From Caldilineaceae bacterium (lineage in GTDB: Bacteria > Chloroflexota > Anaerolineae > Caldilineales > Caldilineaceae), in NCBI GenBank assembly GCA_022823185.1, contig JAJDXQ010000043.1:186001-250000 (forward strand): a stretch of 64,000 bases of DNA, in the 5' to 3' direction. The translations under genes and the position numbers were made by a program. The notes beneath the pieces were generated by a model that did no database searches, was not told the origin of the DNA, and was given only the letters and a program-made list of their open reading frames with translations. Shown piece by piece: positions 63,259 to 64,000 of this stretch (the stretch's first letter is position 1; each line of letters opens with the position of its first letter).

Positions 63259-63485
63259 GGGAGTGAAAGGGGAACTTCCCGTTCTTCCAGCCTCCATGCC
63301 GCGTATGCTAAGGCCTGGTCGATGTCTTCGCGCTCAAGGTACGGGTAGGCTGCCAAAATGTCTTCGGTCGTTCGCCCGGCTGCCAGGAGTCCGACGACAG
63401 TTCCAGCCGTCACGCGCAGCCCTCGAATGCATGCTTTGCCTCCCATCACGTTAGGGTCGAAAGTAAGTTTTGGAAACGCTTCCAT
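63255..63485 (-). CDS. DUF433 antitoxin
   Basis: This 76-residue protein is a single DUF433 domain: LTFDPNVMGGKACIRGLRVT, AGTVVGLLAAGRTTEDILAA and YPYLEREDIDQALAYAAW. DUF433 proteins are helix-turn-helix-like antitoxins paired with DUF5615. AAAGGTAG precedes the ATG. Confidence 0.9.
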   Translation of the reverse strand: MEAFPKLTFDPNVMGGKACIRGLRVTAGTVVGLLAAGRTTEDILAAYPYLEREDIDQALAYAAWRLEEREVPLSLP

Positions 63486-63951
63486 GTTCTACCTTTCACG
63501 GTGAACTTCATGCGGTCCGGCATTCAGTACATTGATGCCAGGCAACTGAGTAGGGCGCCGCCTGGCGACGCAACTCATTCAGAAGTCGAACCGTATTTCA
63601 TTCCCTCCAGGGGCGACTCAGTTGTCGCTACGAATCAATTTGGTTGCAACTTTGCGGGCGGGAGAATCTTTGCGGTCGGACGACTTACCAAAAGGGAATT
63701 CGAGAAGCCGAAAATTCCAGAAAGGCTGAGCACCCAAGTCATGTGACGATTGCGCAAAAGACTGAGAAGGCGTTGCATTGCTGATCGACTTCGAAATGCC
63801 TGGAACAGACGGGCTGAGATTGCCTCGAACATGATGAAGACGTGTACAGTGTACTACAGTGTACTTGACTGGGCTATCGGATGAAGTCGCGGTCAAGGGG
63901 AGGCAGACATTTGGCTCCTTCTATTGAACAGTTCCGTTGGAGAGATTAAGT
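63486..63951. other. Intergenic region with a tandem 10-bp repeat
   Basis: About 466 bases between the divergent toxin-antitoxin pair and the HAD gene. Small open frames on both strands (63501-63746 plus, 63618-63896 minus) overlap each other and show no family resemblance. The only structure seen is the repeat at 63846-63865. Confidence 0.4.
63846..63865. repeat. Tandem 10-bp repeat, possible operator
   Basis: ACAGTGTACT occurs twice in direct tandem, preceded by a further GTGTAC at 63842-63847. The 10-base period puts both copies on the same face of the DNA. It lies about 87 bases upstream of the HAD gene. Confidence 0.6.
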
Positions 63952-64000
63952 ATGGCTCGGACTCACTCGATTCGACTGATCTCGGTCGATCTTGACGGCA
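63952..64000 (+). CDS. Partial HAD-superfamily hydrolase, N-terminus only
   Basis: Sixteen codons from ATG 63952 to the window edge, with GGAGAG seven bases upstream. The peptide MARTHSIRLISVDLDG contains the HAD motif I strand (DxDG, normally DxDGT), so a Cof-type or related phosphatase is likely. The rest lies outside the window. Confidence 0.65.
   Translation, partial: MARTHSIRLISVDLDG

Noticed and set aside
63501..63896. Two overlapping small open frames on opposite strands
   Set aside because: Neither has a ribosome site or a known domain; they are probably non-coding or remnants.

Overview
The window is a 64 kb stretch of a GC-rich bacterial chromosome, densely packed on both strands. 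No rRNA, tRNA, CRISPR array, transposase or integrase was recognised. The gene set suggests a Chloroflexota lineage, perhaps Anaerolineae or Caldilineae. It includes a SufR-SufCBD-SufU-Rieske-SufT iron-sulfur operon, a stand-alone B12-free methylmalonyl-CoA mutase subunit with an epimerase, YfhO-type giant membrane proteins, a CtaG/SCO oxidase assembly pair, a DUF433/DUF5615 pair and TPR proteins. That placement is inference from content, not from a marker gene search. Several promoters share a TATACT -10 box, and many gene pairs overlap by ATGA or GTGA, indicating translational coupling.

Layout. 1-5.5 kb: a minus-strand operon for nucleoside-type uptake (BMP lipoprotein, two permeases, double-ABC ATPase, then an unidentified gene running off the left edge), with a clear promoter and an internal hairpin. 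5.5-9.2 kb: rsfS (probable CTG start), a divergent NDK-like protein, a repeat-bearing intergenic region, a TPR protein and methylmalonyl-CoA epimerase. 9.7-14.8 kb: dnaX-ybaB-recR-methylmalonyl-CoA mutase-thioesterase in one minus-strand run. 14.9-20.6 kb: an accessory-looking plus-strand block with a leaderless HEAT-like protein, a strong terminator, an AT-rich gap, an FRG-TPR protein, a membrane coiled-coil protein and a TPR protein.

20.8-27.5 kb: the suf operon (minus strand), with a two-domain rhodanese but no SufS. A perfect 15-bp inverted repeat lies over its promoter. 27.8-34.7 kb: a housekeeping run, yceD-rpmF-fabD-fabG-nusB-tatA/B-tatC, followed by a small coiled-coil protein, a nucleotidyltransferase-like protein and a PAP2 phosphatase. 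34.7-45.3 kb: envelope functions, with a zinc metallopeptidase lipoprotein, CtaG, an alkyltransferase-like DNA repair protein, a YfhO-flippase fusion, a polyprenol-phosphate sugar synthase and an SH3 lipoprotein. 45.4-55.3 kb: trmFO, pyrimidine phosphorylase, a GT4 glycosyltransferase, a ligand-binding lipoprotein, mltG, an Amt-like protein without the twin histidines, thpR and a SCO protein. 55.5-64 kb: glyA-radA-O-methyltransferase, then leuS with a thiamine-binding protein and a HIT protein, a DUF433/DUF5615 pair and the start of a HAD hydrolase.

The most interesting parts are the FRG/TPR block (16.6-20.6 kb), the suf operon with its operator and rhodanese, and the YfhO-flippase fusion. 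The twin-His-less Amt-like protein and the divergent NDK-like protein also stand out. None of these is proven to be a new system; each is reported with a decisive test.
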